Shown in pieces: positions 26,330 through 34,637 of a stretch of 64,000 bases of DNA. How positions within the stretch are numbered: the first letter of the stretch is position 1; every line of letters starts with the position of its first letter. This DNA comes from Thermaurantimonas sp046295455. Lineage in GTDB: Bacteria; Bacteroidota; Bacteroidia; Flavobacteriales; Schleiferiaceae. A program made the translations under genes and the position numbers. Under the pieces are notes generated by a model, which was not told the origin of the DNA, searched no databases, and saw nothing but the letters and a program-made list of their open reading frames with translations. The stretch is taken from the NCBI GenBank assembly GCA_046295455.1, contig JBKBNI010000009.1:1-64000 (forward strand), read 5' to 3'.

Positions 26330-28757
26330 AGCATTCGTCCTTTTTGTTTTCGTAGGAGCAAGTTTTATTCACTTTATCTCTGCTCAATCCATATCGGGGA
26401 TACTCCTCGACGCAAACTCAAACGAGCGACTACCCTTTGGAAATATCTCGGTAAAAAATACCAGAAGAGGCACAACAAGCGATATCGAAGGCCGATTTCA
26501 AATACGACTTCTACCCACGGACAGTGTAGTTGTCTTTAGCTACACTGGCTATGAAAAGTTTGAAATAGACCTGCGCCAATACACCTGCTCAGAAAATTGC
26601 ACAATTTTCCTAAAGCCAGCTACCCTTCTCATAGGCGAAGTGAAAGTATTTCCCGGTGAGAATCCTGCCCTTCGAATCATTCGCATGGCAGCAGAAAAGC
26701 GCCATCAGAATGACCCTGAAAACATTCATTCATACTATTACAAGGCTTATAATAAATTTATCATGGCCTTTGATACCAATGATTTAAAAGTTATCAAAGA
26801 CTCACTAAAGCCGGAGGAAATTGATTCTTTTGCTCTGAAAACCATTGAATTTGCTAACAGACAGTATCTTTTTATCTCCGAGTCCGTATCTGAAAGACGC
26901 TTTTTAAATCCAGGAAAAGTCAATGAAACCGTGTTAGCCACACAGATATCCGGGCTGAAAAACCCTTTGTTCAGCATTCTGGCGACACAACTTCAAAGTT
27001 TTTCATTTTATAAAGAGGCGTTTGAAATATTCAATATTTCCTTAGACAACCCCATTTCAAAAAAAGCTGAAAATCAATATTTCTATTTAATTGAAGACAC
27101 GCTCTACGATCGGAACGACGCGGATACAGTGTTTATAATTTCGTTCAGACCCCGACCAGGTCATGAGCACAAGTGCATGAAAGGTCTTCTCTACATCGCC
27201 GTTCCCGATTATGCCATCACCAATGTCGTCGCCTCGCCGGCTAGAGAAGCCAATTTTTCTGTATCTGTTCAGCAGCACTATGAGAAGGTTCATGGTCGGT
27301 GGTTTCCGGTACAACTCAACAGCGACTTCAAAATCTTTAATTTCACCATCAATGGACTGACTTTGTATGGCAGTATGCGATCCTTTCACCGGGATATCGA
27401 TTTGTCTCCCGGTTTTAAGATCAAAGATTTCAGAAGCGTTGACATCAGAATAAATCCCGATGCCGGAGAGAAGGACAGTCTGTACTGGAGCCAGTTTAGG
27501 GTTCATGAACTCACAGAAATGGAAAAACGCACATACCGCTTCAATGACTCGATCGGTGAGGTGCTCAATCTTGACAGACGCGTAATCTGGCTGACAGCTT
27601 TTACAGATGGAAAACTCAGGGTGAAGTATGTTGATATGGATCTAAATCGCATTTTGAGTTACAATATCTTTGAGGGAATGCGTACAGGGCTCGGTTTTAC
27701 AACCAATGAGCGTTTGCATCCGCGGTTTCGTGTGGGTGGATTTGCCGGATATGGTTGGCGTGACCGAGTTTGGAAATTTGGATATCAGGCATCCTATCAG
27801 ATTTTGGAGCCGTACAATTTGGTCGTAGGTGGCGGTTATTCATACGATATGGCAGAGGCAGCTCAGCCCTCTTTTTATTTCTCCCCAAAGCGAAATCTCC
27901 TCGAATCCGCAGCACGTCGGCTGTATATCACCGGCTGGGATTATGTCTCTTCGGCGTATGCATTTGTAGCATGGGAATGGACGCCCCGGTTTAAAAACAT
28001 CGTGAAGTACAATCGGGAGTTTCGGAAGTTCGGAGGAGAATATTTCTTTTTTAATCCGCAGCAGGGTGTCGATCTGCTGACCAACGGGATTGCTATCCAC
28101 CTACTGGAGTATTCATTGGAATTCGCTCCTAACGATGTAGTGACCGAAACCTTTCTCGGCAGACGAACAGTCAGATACACCTATCCGAGGTTTTATCTGA
28201 ATTCAATACAGTCATTCGCCGGCGAGGCAGCTAGTATTCGATTTACAAAAGTAGATACGCGTGTCAATTACCGGTTTGGACGGAGAAGGGTAGGGTATCT
28301 CTATACAGAGGCAGCTGCAGGATTAGTATCCGCTCCGGCACCTATAGGATTTCTCTATGCAGGGAGAGCCAATCTCTACAGTGGTCAAATCGACCGGCTA
28401 CGTCAGTTTGCACTGGCAGACCGGATGAGTTTTGAAACCATGCTTTTCAACGAATTTCTCATGGATTCATTTATCCATTTGATGCTTAGGTATGATACGT
28501 GGAATGTATTTTTTAATCGCAAACCAAAAAGACCCCATATCGAGTTTGTTTACAGAGCCTTATACGGATTTAATTTTCAATCTGACTTTCATTTTGAAGT
28601 CAATAATCAGCCACCTTCAGGAGTTTTTCATGAAGCTGGAATAGAAATTAATCGTCTCCTTTCGAACCTTGGATTTGGACTGTACTATCGGATTTCGCCT
28701 CCTGTAGATACGGATCTGCGTATTCCGCCATTCTTAATTAAACTCACCACCAAATAG
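26313..28757 (+). CDS. DUF5686 outer-membrane protein with carboxypeptidase-like regulatory domain
   Basis: A protein of about 814 residues. The preferred start (ATG 26313) gives a signal peptide MASIPRAFVLFVFVGASF ending at SAQ; the frame runs five codons further upstream. The N-terminal domain (about 25-105, SGILLDANSNERLPFGNISV, TTSDIEGRFQIRL, VVVFSYTGYE) is the plug-like carboxypeptidase-regulatory repeat found at the front of TonB-dependent proteins. The remainder resembles DUF5686, with many amphipathic strands toward the C-terminus, as expected for a barrel. No TonB-box or plug domain was recognised, so I would not call it SusC. Function unknown. Confidence 0.8.
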   Translation: MASIPRAFVLFVFVGASFIHFISAQSISGILLDANSNERLPFGNISVKNTRRGTTSDIEGRFQIRLLPTDSVVVFSYTGYEKFEIDLRQYTCSENCTIFLKPATLLIGEVKVFPGENPALRIIRMAAEKRHQNDPENIHSYYYKAYNKFIMAFDTNDLKVIKDSLKPEEIDSFALKTIEFANRQYLFISESVSERRFLNPGKVNETVLATQISGLKNPLFSILATQLQSFSFYKEAFEIFNISLDNPISKKAENQYFYLIEDTLYDRNDADTVFIISFRPRPGHEHKCMKGLLYIAVPDYAITNVVASPAREANFSVSVQQHYEKVHGRWFPVQLNSDFKIFNFTINGLTLYGSMRSFHRDIDLSPGFKIKDFRSVDIRINPDAGEKDSLYWSQFRVHELTEMEKRTYRFNDSIGEVLNLDRRVIWLTAFTDGKLRVKYVDMDLNRILSYNIFEGMRTGLGFTTNERLHPRFRVGGFAGYGWRDRVWKFGYQASYQILEPYNLVVGGGYSYDMAEAAQPSFYFSPKRNLLESAARRLYITGWDYVSSAYAFVAWEWTPRFKNIVKYNREFRKFGGEYFFFNPQQGVDLLTNGIAIHLLEYSLEFAPNDVVTETFLGRRTVRYTYPRFYLNSIQSFAGEAASIRFTKVDTRVNYRFGRRRVGYLYTEAAAGLVSAPAPIGFLYAGRANLYSGQIDRLRQFALADRMSFETMLFNEFLMDSFIHLMLRYDTWNVFFNRKPKRPHIEFVYRALYGFNFQSDFHFEVNNQPPSGVFHEAGIEINRLLSNLGFGLYYRISPPVDTDLRIPPFLIKLTTK

Positions 28758-28763
28758 TCACTA

Positions 28764-29258
28764 TCAGGTGTGTTTAGATGCCAGAATGAAATAAGAAATC
28801 ATAACAGTCAAAAAGACACCAACATACATTACGATCAGTATCCCGGAAAACGAATCCGTACCTGATCGCACAGTATATAAAATAGTAAAAAATATCCAGA
28901 TAATTACTACTTTTAAAACCCTGAGAAGCCTCACTGCAAGGGTATATTGGTAAAGAGCATTATTTTCTCGTATTTCAAAAGGGTAATTGTACAAATGAGG
29001 ATACTTCTGAAGAACAGATATTCCGGTGTAAAGAAGAGAAGAAATTACCAGAATCAGGATAAGTTCAGTTTTACTCCCGTATCTGTCGGCATTTCCTTCA
29101 AGATCGAAGTGTACGGGAATGATGTCCGGCGAATAAGTGTAAAAATTAAAAGTGAAATAAAAAAGACAAAATAATCCTACCAAGGCAATAAACTCAAGCA
29201 AGTAGTCAAATGAAGTCATTGAAACTGATAATCGAGGGCGAATTGAATTGGATTTCAT
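28764..29258 (-). CDS. DUF1648 membrane protein
   Basis: A 164-residue integral membrane protein with about four helices (near 20-40, 65-85, 110-130, 135-158). The stretch SPDIIPVHFDLEGNADRYGSK is the DUF1648 signature ('lP..iP.Hf...G.pd.ygsK'), shared with SdpI-like immunity and membrane proteins of Firmicutes. The SdpI-specific C-terminal part is not evident, so an immunity role is only a distant possibility. The gene is convergent with the DUF5686 gene (6-base gap) and has its own promoter element. Confidence 0.78.
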   Translation of the reverse strand: MKSNSIRPRLSVSMTSFDYLLEFIALVGLFCLFYFTFNFYTYSPDIIPVHFDLEGNADRYGSKTELILILVISSLLYTGISVLQKYPHLYNYPFEIRENNALYQYTLAVRLLRVLKVVIIWIFFTILYTVRSGTDSFSGILIVMYVGVFLTVMISYFILASKHT

Positions 29259-29674
29259 TGTTAAATTTTTTAAAATTTCTAATTATTCAAAGATATTTAA
29301 TAATTAAAATTAAAGTTTTACCTATCTAAAAAAATAATAATTTAGACTCATTTGTATATATAAATAGAGATTTATTTTGAAATATCAGATGAATAATTGA
29401 TTTTTTAGTCTTTGTGGAATGATGATCATCAAATCATGTTAAGCAGTCCGGACTTGTATGAGTGACCTCCTGAATTTTACAAATTTACATGGCCTTGAGC
29501 CAGGTAATTTGCATTTTTTGAATAACGGCTGCTCATTGGTCTATTTACATGTACAATGGATATCACTTGTATGAACCAATACAAATGTGGATAAAACCTG
29601 TTTTATTGAGAATCTTATTATTTTGTAAGAATAAAAATTTTATAACACGTTGATTTTAATTATTTAATTTGCGA
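29259..29674. other. 416-base intergenic region with no gene seen
   Basis: AT-rich spacer between DUF1648 and acr3, both on the minus strand. It holds the DUF1648 promoter element at 29288-29295 and two perfect 10-base palindromes, GATGATCATC at 29421-29430 and AGTCCGGACT at 29445-29454. No open frame longer than a few tens of codons and no RNA-like fold was seen. Confidence 0.6.
29288..29295 (-). promoter_or_regulatory. -7 promoter element of the DUF1648 gene (TATCTTTG on minus strand)
   Basis: Exact TAnnTTTG match on the minus strand, 29 bases before the ATG at 29258. Confidence 0.55.
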
Positions 29675-30739
29675 TCACCTTTGAAGGAAATCCACAGTAT
29701 CATTTTCACGTGCATAGAATTTATCCTTTAACAACAGACTGAATCTGACCAATAAAATCAATACAGGTACCTCCACCAGGGGGCCGATTACACCGGCGAA
29801 AGCTTGACCTGAATGGATCCCAAAAACAGCAATGGCAACAGCGATGGCAAGTTCAAAATTATTGCCTGAAGCCGTAAATGAAATTGCTGCATTTTTTTCG
29901 TAGTCAATTCCTAGTTTTTTACTTATGAAAAAGCTGGTGAAAAACATTAAAACAAAGTAAAATATAAGAGGAATGGCTACTTTGATCACGTCAAGAGGAA
30001 GTTCTATTATTTTATCTCCTTTCAGGCTAAACATCAGCACAATCGTAAAAAGCAGAGCAATCAAAGTAATGGGTGAAATCACCGGTATAAACTTCCTGTT
30101 GTACCAATCGATTCCTTTGGTTTTTACCAAGATTGTTCTGCTTAAAAAGCCACCCAAAAATGGGATGCCTAGATACAAAAAAACACTGTTTGCAATTTCA
30201 CTGAACGGAACATCGATTTTCTGGGAAGCAAAACCCATCCATCCGGGAAGAACAGTCACAAAAACCCACGCATACACGCTGTACGTAATGACCTGAAATA
30301 TGCTGTTGAGAGCTACCAACATGGCACCGTATTCTCTGCTTCCACCAGCCAGGTCATTCCACACGATTACCATTGCAATACAGCGTGCGATTCCTATCAA
30401 TATAAGGCCGGTGAAATATTCAGGTTCGTTTCTGAGAAAAATCAATGCTAAAAAAAACATCAGAAGCGGACCAACTATCCAATTTAACAAAAGAGAAATT
30501 CCCAGCGTTTTCTTATCTTTAAAAGCCTGTGGAATGATGCTGTAATCGACCTTAGCCAACGGGGGGTACATCATCAGAATGAGACCAATAGCCAATGGAA
30601 TACTGGTCGTGCCGTAACTGAGACTTTCGTTTACCCGCTTGACTTCTGGATATATGTATCCTGTAAGAACTCCCAGACCCATTGCCATAAATATCCAAAG
30701 CGTTAGATACCTGTCCAGAAACTTTAGTCTTTTTTTCAT
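29675..30739 (-). CDS. acr3: ACR3-family arsenite efflux transporter
   Basis: Exports arsenite (and possibly antimonite) through the inner membrane using the proton gradient. In 354 residues and about ten helices, the conserved GIARCIAMVIVWNDLAGG carries the essential Cys (Cys120) and ASGNNFELAIAVAIAVFG the conserved acidic helix; GYIYPEV and SIPLAIGLILMMYPPLAKV are also family-typical. Usually this gene travels with arsR and arsC; neither is in the window. An inverted repeat directly upstream may be an operator. It could be called arsB in loose usage but is not of the ArsB family. Confidence 0.93.
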   Translation of the reverse strand: MKKRLKFLDRYLTLWIFMAMGLGVLTGYIYPEVKRVNESLSYGTTSIPLAIGLILMMYPPLAKVDYSIIPQAFKDKKTLGISLLLNWIVGPLLMFFLALIFLRNEPEYFTGLILIGIARCIAMVIVWNDLAGGSREYGAMLVALNSIFQVITYSVYAWVFVTVLPGWMGFASQKIDVPFSEIANSVFLYLGIPFLGGFLSRTILVKTKGIDWYNRKFIPVISPITLIALLFTIVLMFSLKGDKIIELPLDVIKVAIPLIFYFVLMFFTSFFISKKLGIDYEKNAAISFTASGNNFELAIAVAIAVFGIHSGQAFAGVIGPLVEVPVLILLVRFSLLLKDKFYARENDTVDFLQR

Positions 30740-30746
30740 TACTATG

Positions 30747-30770
30747 TTACATATGTTTTTACGAATGTAA
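30747..30770. promoter_or_regulatory. Inverted repeat overlapping a -7-like element upstream of acr3 (candidate operator)
   Basis: TTACAT at 30747-30752 and ATGTAA at 30765-30770 are perfect inverted copies, starting 8 bases before the acr3 ATG. The second arm overlaps TACATTCG (minus strand, 30762-30769), one mismatch from TAnnTTTG. A repressor bound here would block transcription; that it is an ArsR site is inference. Confidence 0.3.
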
Positions 30771-30985
30771 AAAATTCAAATCAGATCAGGACCACTAAAT
30801 ATTTAAAAATATGTTATAAGTATTAAAATTTACTAATGCTTACCTAAATTCACTAACGAATTGTATATAAAATCTATGAATTAATAGCATTGCCTCCAAA
30901 GAAGTGAAAAGTAGTACATCTGACCTTTTTATAAATGAGGTATTCACGTATAAATGTTTAATAAACATATCTTTATGAGTCATAT

Positions 30986-31972
30986 TTATGTTAAAAATGA
31001 TTCGAAAATTTCTTTATATAATTTATTTCTCTTAAAAAAGAAATAAACCAGGGAATTGTATCGGATATTTTTGTGAAATCTTGTAGAGTGGTGATATACA
31101 ATTGTTAATCCCTCCAGGCCGAAAGTATCGTACACCTTTTGTATAAAAAGCGGAATATTTTCATGGGGAATATCAACAAAAGGTCCTGGGTTTACCCGAA
31201 TTTTTTCAACACATCTGGTCATGTAAGCACGCTTTGTTGTTTCATGAAGATTTTCAAAGTCAATTTTGAAATATTTTGGATTGTTGCGGTTGTATAATAC
31301 GTGATACATGTCGTGCTTTAATGCAGGAAATCCATTTGGCAAATATGATATATTATTGAAAAATGAACAGCGAATTTCAGTTCTCACAATTCTATCGGCT
31401 GTCCTGAAGACAAAACCCACGTCATTTCCTACTACATAACTAATCGTGGCAATACTTTTCTCCTGATTTTTGTGTGCCATGTAGTTATTGAAGTACTTTT
31501 TGGACATCGGATAAAAAGTATTGACAATAATAGTAAAAATCACTGCCCAAAAAAGTCCCGATTTTAAAGCTTTGAAGGATTCTTCTGAATATTTTTGTCG
31601 AATGCGTTCAGAGGCGGCTTTTCTTTGTATCCATTCTTCCTTCGTCATACCGTATTTTCGCCTGAAGGCATCCAAGTTTTTGGCTGATTCAAAAGATTTT
31701 GAATTCTGTGTACCCGGGTATGTCCGAAACCGGACTGGAATTCTTGAGTATGTACTCCTGCCAGTAAGGATTTCGTAGGCATTTTTTATCTGTCTGAATT
31801 TTATGAGGTCTTCAGGTGCGGAGGTTACGTCGGGATGGTATTTTTTTGCAAGTTTGCGATATGCCCGTTTTACTTGTTCGCGCGAAGCTCCGGGGGGCAG
31901 TCCCAGAATCTGATAGTATTTATGATTACTAGTCAGTTTTTTTTTGACAAAATTAACCTTTTTTCGAATCAT
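30986..31972 (-). CDS. Membrane protein with N-terminal J domain
   Basis: About 328 residues from the ATG at 31972. The J domain (about 17-80) reads YQILGLPPGASREQVKRAY and KYHPDVTSAPED, with the HPD motif at 46-48 that stimulates DnaK ATPase. There are no Gly/Phe or zinc-finger domains, so this is not DnaJ itself. After a basic linker, one membrane segment near 150-170 (LFWAVIFTIIVNTFYPM) is followed by a C-terminal region of about 150 residues I do not recognise. The longer frame up to 32137 is rejected: ATGA at 31969-31972 forms the usual four-base overlap with the RluA stop. Likely recruits Hsp70 to a membrane site. Confidence 0.83.
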   Translation of the reverse strand: MIRKKVNFVKKKLTSNHKYYQILGLPPGASREQVKRAYRKLAKKYHPDVTSAPEDLIKFRQIKNAYEILTGRSTYSRIPVRFRTYPGTQNSKSFESAKNLDAFRRKYGMTKEEWIQRKAASERIRQKYSEESFKALKSGLFWAVIFTIIVNTFYPMSKKYFNNYMAHKNQEKSIATISYVVGNDVGFVFRTADRIVRTEIRCSFFNNISYLPNGFPALKHDMYHVLYNRNNPKYFKIDFENLHETTKRAYMTRCVEKIRVNPGPFVDIPHENIPLFIQKVYDTFGLEGLTIVYHHSTRFHKNIRYNSLVYFFFKRNKLYKEIFESFLT

Positions 31973-32655
31973 GGAGCTAAGGATTGACGGCTGACACACG
32001 ATATGGGCTTTTTGCTTACGGGATGGATAAAGTCCAATCTGAATGCCTGTAGGCCAATCGAGCCATCTGGATTCGGGCGTTTCGCACCGTATTTGACATC
32101 GCCCTTTAAACAGTGCCCGATGTGAGCCAATTGACATCGGATCTGATGATGCCGACCTGTTAAGAGTTGAATTTGCAGGAGACTATACGTGTCGAACTCT
32201 TTTATGCACTCATACCGCAGTCTGGCTGGTTTGGCACCCCTGTGGTTTGAGTGTGTGACAAAGGATTTATTGAGCTCCTGGTTTTTAATCAGAAAATGAG
32301 AGAGTTCGCCAGTGGTGCCTATTGGAATTCTGCCTTCTACCAGAGCTTTATATGTCTTCTGAATCAGCCCTTGTCTGAGCATTTCATTGATTCTCGAGAG
32401 CGATTTACTGGTTTTGGCAAAAATGACAAGCCCCATAGTCGGTCTGTCCAGACGGTGGGTCACACCCAGAAAGACATTTCCGGGTTTTCCCTTTGTTCGT
32501 TTAATGTACAGTTTTAAGGCATCTGCCAGGCAGGCATCTCCGGTTTTATCGGCTTGGACAAGCTCTCCGGCTTGCTTATCCAATACGATCAGATGGTTGT
32601 CCTCATAAATAATGCGGTCAGCAAGGCGTTGAGCATCAATATTGCTCTTGTTCAT
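31969..32655 (-). CDS. RluA-family pseudouridine synthase
   Basis: Converts specific uridines in rRNA or tRNA to pseudouridine. The 228 residues contain the RluA motif HRLDRPTMGLVIFAK with catalytic Asp70, YKALVEG and the RNA-binding LLTGRHHQIRCQLAHIGH. There is no S4 domain at the N-terminus, so it resembles the short RluA/RluE-size proteins more than RluD; the target uridine cannot be assigned. It overlaps panB by 20 bases and the J-domain gene by four. Confidence 0.9.
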   Translation of the reverse strand: MNKSNIDAQRLADRIIYEDNHLIVLDKQAGELVQADKTGDACLADALKLYIKRTKGKPGNVFLGVTHRLDRPTMGLVIFAKTSKSLSRINEMLRQGLIQKTYKALVEGRIPIGTTGELSHFLIKNQELNKSFVTHSNHRGAKPARLRYECIKEFDTYSLLQIQLLTGRHHQIRCQLAHIGHCLKGDVKYGAKRPNPDGSIGLQAFRLDFIHPVSKKPISCVSRQSLAP

Positions 32656-33460
32656 TTGGAAAATCGCCGGTTTTTACATCGTGTACATAGCGTGTGATGG
32701 CATCAGTTATTTCCTTGTAGAGATTTAAATAGCGCCTTAAAAATCGAGGCTGAAACTGATACGTCATTCCAAGCATATCATGCGTCACAAGCACCTGGCC
32801 GTCTACAAAAGGTCCTGCACCGATTCCGATGATGGGAATCCGAACGGCCTCTGCCACGCGCTTACCCAACTGCGAGGGTATTTTCTCCAAAACGATTGAG
32901 AAACATCCTGATTGCTCAAGTATAAGTGCATCCTGATAGAGTTTTTCGGCTTCTTCTGTTTCGCGTGCCCGAACCGTGTATGTCCCAAATTTATAAATGC
33001 TTTGAGGGGTGAGCCCCAAATGGCCCATCACGGGAATCCCTGCCGATAGGATTCGTTTTACTGAATCGAGGATTTCGACCCCGCCTTCCAGCTTTACGGC
33101 GTGTGCACCGGATTCTTTCATTATGCGGATGGCACTGTTTAGCGCCTGCTTACTATCACCCTGATAGGAGCCAAATGGCAGGTCCACTACTACCAAAGCC
33201 CTCTTTACGGCTCTTACCACGGCACTCGCGTGGTAAATCATTTGGTCTAATGTAATGGGTAGTGTCGTTTCATGACCCGCCATGACGTTTGAAGCGGAAT
33301 CCCCGACCAAGATAATGTCAATGCCCGAGGCATCTACCATACGCGCCATTGTGAAGTCATATGCCGTAAGCATGCTGATCTTTTCACCACGGCGTTTCAT
33401 CTCTTGAACAGTATTGGTGGTTACCTTTTTTTCGGCAGAGGATGATTGAGCTGTTGACAT
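32636..33460 (-). CDS. panB: 3-methyl-2-oxobutanoate hydroxymethyltransferase
   Basis: Ketopantoate hydroxymethyltransferase, the first committed step of pantothenate/CoA synthesis. ISMLTAYDFTMARM, ILVGDSASNVMAGHETTLP, VVVDLPFGSYQG, AVKLEGG and IIGIGAGPFVDGQVLV are all PanB hallmarks, with the Mg-binding Asp residues present. I start at the Met of MSTAQSSS (33460), the best match to typical N-termini; two other in-frame Met codons lie at 33469 and 33484. It sits downstream of the rpmA terminator and leads the panB-rluA-J-domain run. Confidence 0.95.
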   Translation of the reverse strand: MSTAQSSSAEKKVTTNTVQEMKRRGEKISMLTAYDFTMARMVDASGIDIILVGDSASNVMAGHETTLPITLDQMIYHASAVVRAVKRALVVVDLPFGSYQGDSKQALNSAIRIMKESGAHAVKLEGGVEILDSVKRILSAGIPVMGHLGLTPQSIYKFGTYTVRARETEEAEKLYQDALILEQSGCFSIVLEKIPSQLGKRVAEAVRIPIIGIGAGPFVDGQVLVTHDMLGMTYQFQPRFLRRYLNLYKEITDAITRYVHDVKTGDFPNEQEQY

Positions 33461-33495
33461 ATCGTACATAAAAACCAAATGCAAATAAAAAATAA

Positions 33496-33526
33496 AAAAG
33501 CTGTCAAATATTTTTTGACAGCTTTT
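33496..33526. terminator. Terminator hairpin after rplU-rpmA (13-bp stem)
   Basis: AAAAGCTGTCAAA at 33496-33508 pairs perfectly with TTTGACAGCTTTT at 33514-33526 around a five-base loop. On the minus strand the stem ends in a T-rich run (left flank). It lies 24 bases beyond the rpmA stop and before panB, ending the ribosomal-protein transcript. Confidence 0.88.
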
Positions 33527-33549
33527 CTAATGGATGCATTTAAAAATTG

Positions 33550-33819
33550 TTATGCCTGAGCAGTTTCGACTGGTATTACCGAAACATATGATTTATTGTC
33601 TCTCTTTTTTCTGAACTCTACGATACCATCTACGAGAGCATAGAGTGTGTGATCTTTACCAATTCCGACATTTTTACCGGGATTGTGGCGTGTACCGCGT
33701 TGGCGCACAATAATATTGCCCGCTAAAGCTGCTTGTCCTCCAAAAATTTTAACACCAAGACGTTTGCTTTCTGATTCGCGTCCGTTTTTTGAACTACCTA
33801 CACCTTTCTTATGTGCCAT
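33550..33819 (-). CDS. rpmA: 50S ribosomal protein L27
   Basis: 89 residues beginning MAHKKGVGSSKNGRESESKR, then GGQAALAGNIIVRQRGTRHNPG, the L27 signature. Its N-terminal tail reaches the peptidyl transferase centre; here it begins at MAHKK without the cleaved extension seen in some Firmicutes. It lies 12 bases after rplU, the usual order. Confidence 0.97.
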   Translation of the reverse strand: MAHKKGVGSSKNGRESESKRLGVKIFGGQAALAGNIIVRQRGTRHNPGKNVGIGKDHTLYALVDGIVEFRKKRDNKSYVSVIPVETAQA

Positions 33820-33831
33820 GACGTAAATATT

Positions 33832-34143
33832 TTAAGCAATTATTTCTTTAATTACAATTTTGCTGATCGACTGGCGGAAACCGTTTAACTTTTGGTATCC
33901 TTTTCTTCTTTTCTTTTTAAAGATGAGCACTTTGTCAGCTTTCAAATGCTTATCTACAATGGCCTTTACAGAGGCTCCTTCTATAACCGGGGCGCCAACC
34001 TTCACTCCCGTATCGTCACTTACAAGCATAACTTTATCCAAGGTGATTTCTTCACCCTCAGCATTAGTAAGGCGATTGACGAAGACAGGCTGGTCTTTTT
34101 GTACTTTGTACTGATGCCCTGCTATCTCTACAATTGCGTACAT
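33832..34143 (-). CDS. rplU: 50S ribosomal protein L21
   Basis: 103 residues from the Met of MYAIVEIAGHQYKVQKDQ, the standard L21 start; the frame upstream to 34170 is not needed. FKKKRRKGYQKLNGFRQ near the C-terminus is the conserved rRNA-binding part. It is the first gene of rplU-rpmA, with a clear promoter element in front. Confidence 0.96.
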   Translation of the reverse strand: MYAIVEIAGHQYKVQKDQPVFVNRLTNAEGEEITLDKVMLVSDDTGVKVGAPVIEGASVKAIVDKHLKADKVLIFKKKRRKGYQKLNGFRQSISKIVIKEIIA

Positions 34144-34167
34144 TTTACTTTTTTTTGATTTGGGGTG

Positions 34168-34175
34168 CAAAATTA
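34168..34175 (-). promoter_or_regulatory. -7 promoter element of rplU-rpmA (TAATTTTG on minus strand)
   Basis: Exact TAnnTTTG match on the minus strand, 24 bases before the rplU ATG at 34143. Confidence 0.6.
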
Positions 34176-34211
34176 CGGTTTATTTCATAAAATACGTATA
34201 CTTAAAGAGGG

Positions 34212-34607
34212 TTATGGGAGCAATTTTTTGTGAAATTTAGGAGATCCAATGGAGCAGCCATCCTTTTTTCCAAACCACCGGTAGCGATTTTCGGCAACCC
34301 AATTGTAGAGTTTCCACAGAAATCTTTCAGGTAAAATATTAAAAATCAATAAAAACGAATATGGAAATCCTAGAATTTTAACCAAATTAAACACTGCTTT
34401 GGGTCCTTTAAACATGGTGTTATTCCAAAACAGCTCAACGTGCGAAAAAGTCTCAGTATCAGGGGATGTGTGTGCTATTAGGGTATGCGTGTGCCCTCCT
34501 AAAGGAGCAATGCGCAGTTTGTCTCTCGTATCGATAGCAGCTACATACCGGGACAATCCGTCGCAAAGCACACATTCTGAATCAATAAACAGGATGGCCT
34601 TTTGCAT
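34212..34607 (-). CDS. DCC-family thiol-disulfide oxidoreductase-like protein (DUF393)
   Basis: 131 residues. The N-terminal ILFIDSECVLCDGLSR carries CxxC (Cys12, Cys15) in the DxxCxxC-like arrangement that names this family, and WKLYNWVAENRYRWFG is its conserved C-terminal segment. A thioredoxin-like redox role is presumed from the fold; substrates are unknown. It is divergent from the metalloprotease gene across only 30 bases that contain -7 elements in both directions. Confidence 0.85.
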   Translation of the reverse strand: MQKAILFIDSECVLCDGLSRYVAAIDTRDKLRIAPLGGHTHTLIAHTSPDTETFSHVELFWNNTMFKGPKAVFNLVKILGFPYSFLLIFNILPERFLWKLYNWVAENRYRWFGKKDGCSIGSPKFHKKLLP

Positions 34608-34614
34608 ATATTTG
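34607..34614 (+). promoter_or_regulatory. -7 promoter element of the metalloprotease gene (TATATTTG)
   Basis: Exact TAnnTTTG match 23 bases before the ATG at 34638. It overlaps the start codon of the divergent DCC gene. Confidence 0.55.
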
Positions 34615-34621
34615 TTCGTTT

Positions 34622-34629
34622 CAAATTTA
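34622..34629 (-). promoter_or_regulatory. -7 promoter element of the DCC gene (TAAATTTG on minus strand)
   Basis: Exact TAnnTTTG match on the minus strand, 14 bases before the DCC ATG at 34607; faces the plus-strand element across seven bases. Confidence 0.5.
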
Positions 34630-34637
34630 CTGCATTG

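Noticed and set aside
28764..29258. SdpI-type toxin immunity system suggested by DUF1648
   Set aside because: The SdpI-specific part is not seen and no toxin or ArsR-like SdpR gene is adjacent.
30954..30968. ATGTTTA-A-TAAACAT inverted repeat after the J-domain gene
   Set aside because: Central spacer of one base cannot form a full loop, there is no T-tract, and it is expected by chance in AT-rich DNA.
31973..32137. 55-codon N-terminal extension of the J-domain protein
   Set aside because: It lies entirely within the RluA-type gene, has no family match, and the ATGA overlap gives a natural start at 31972.
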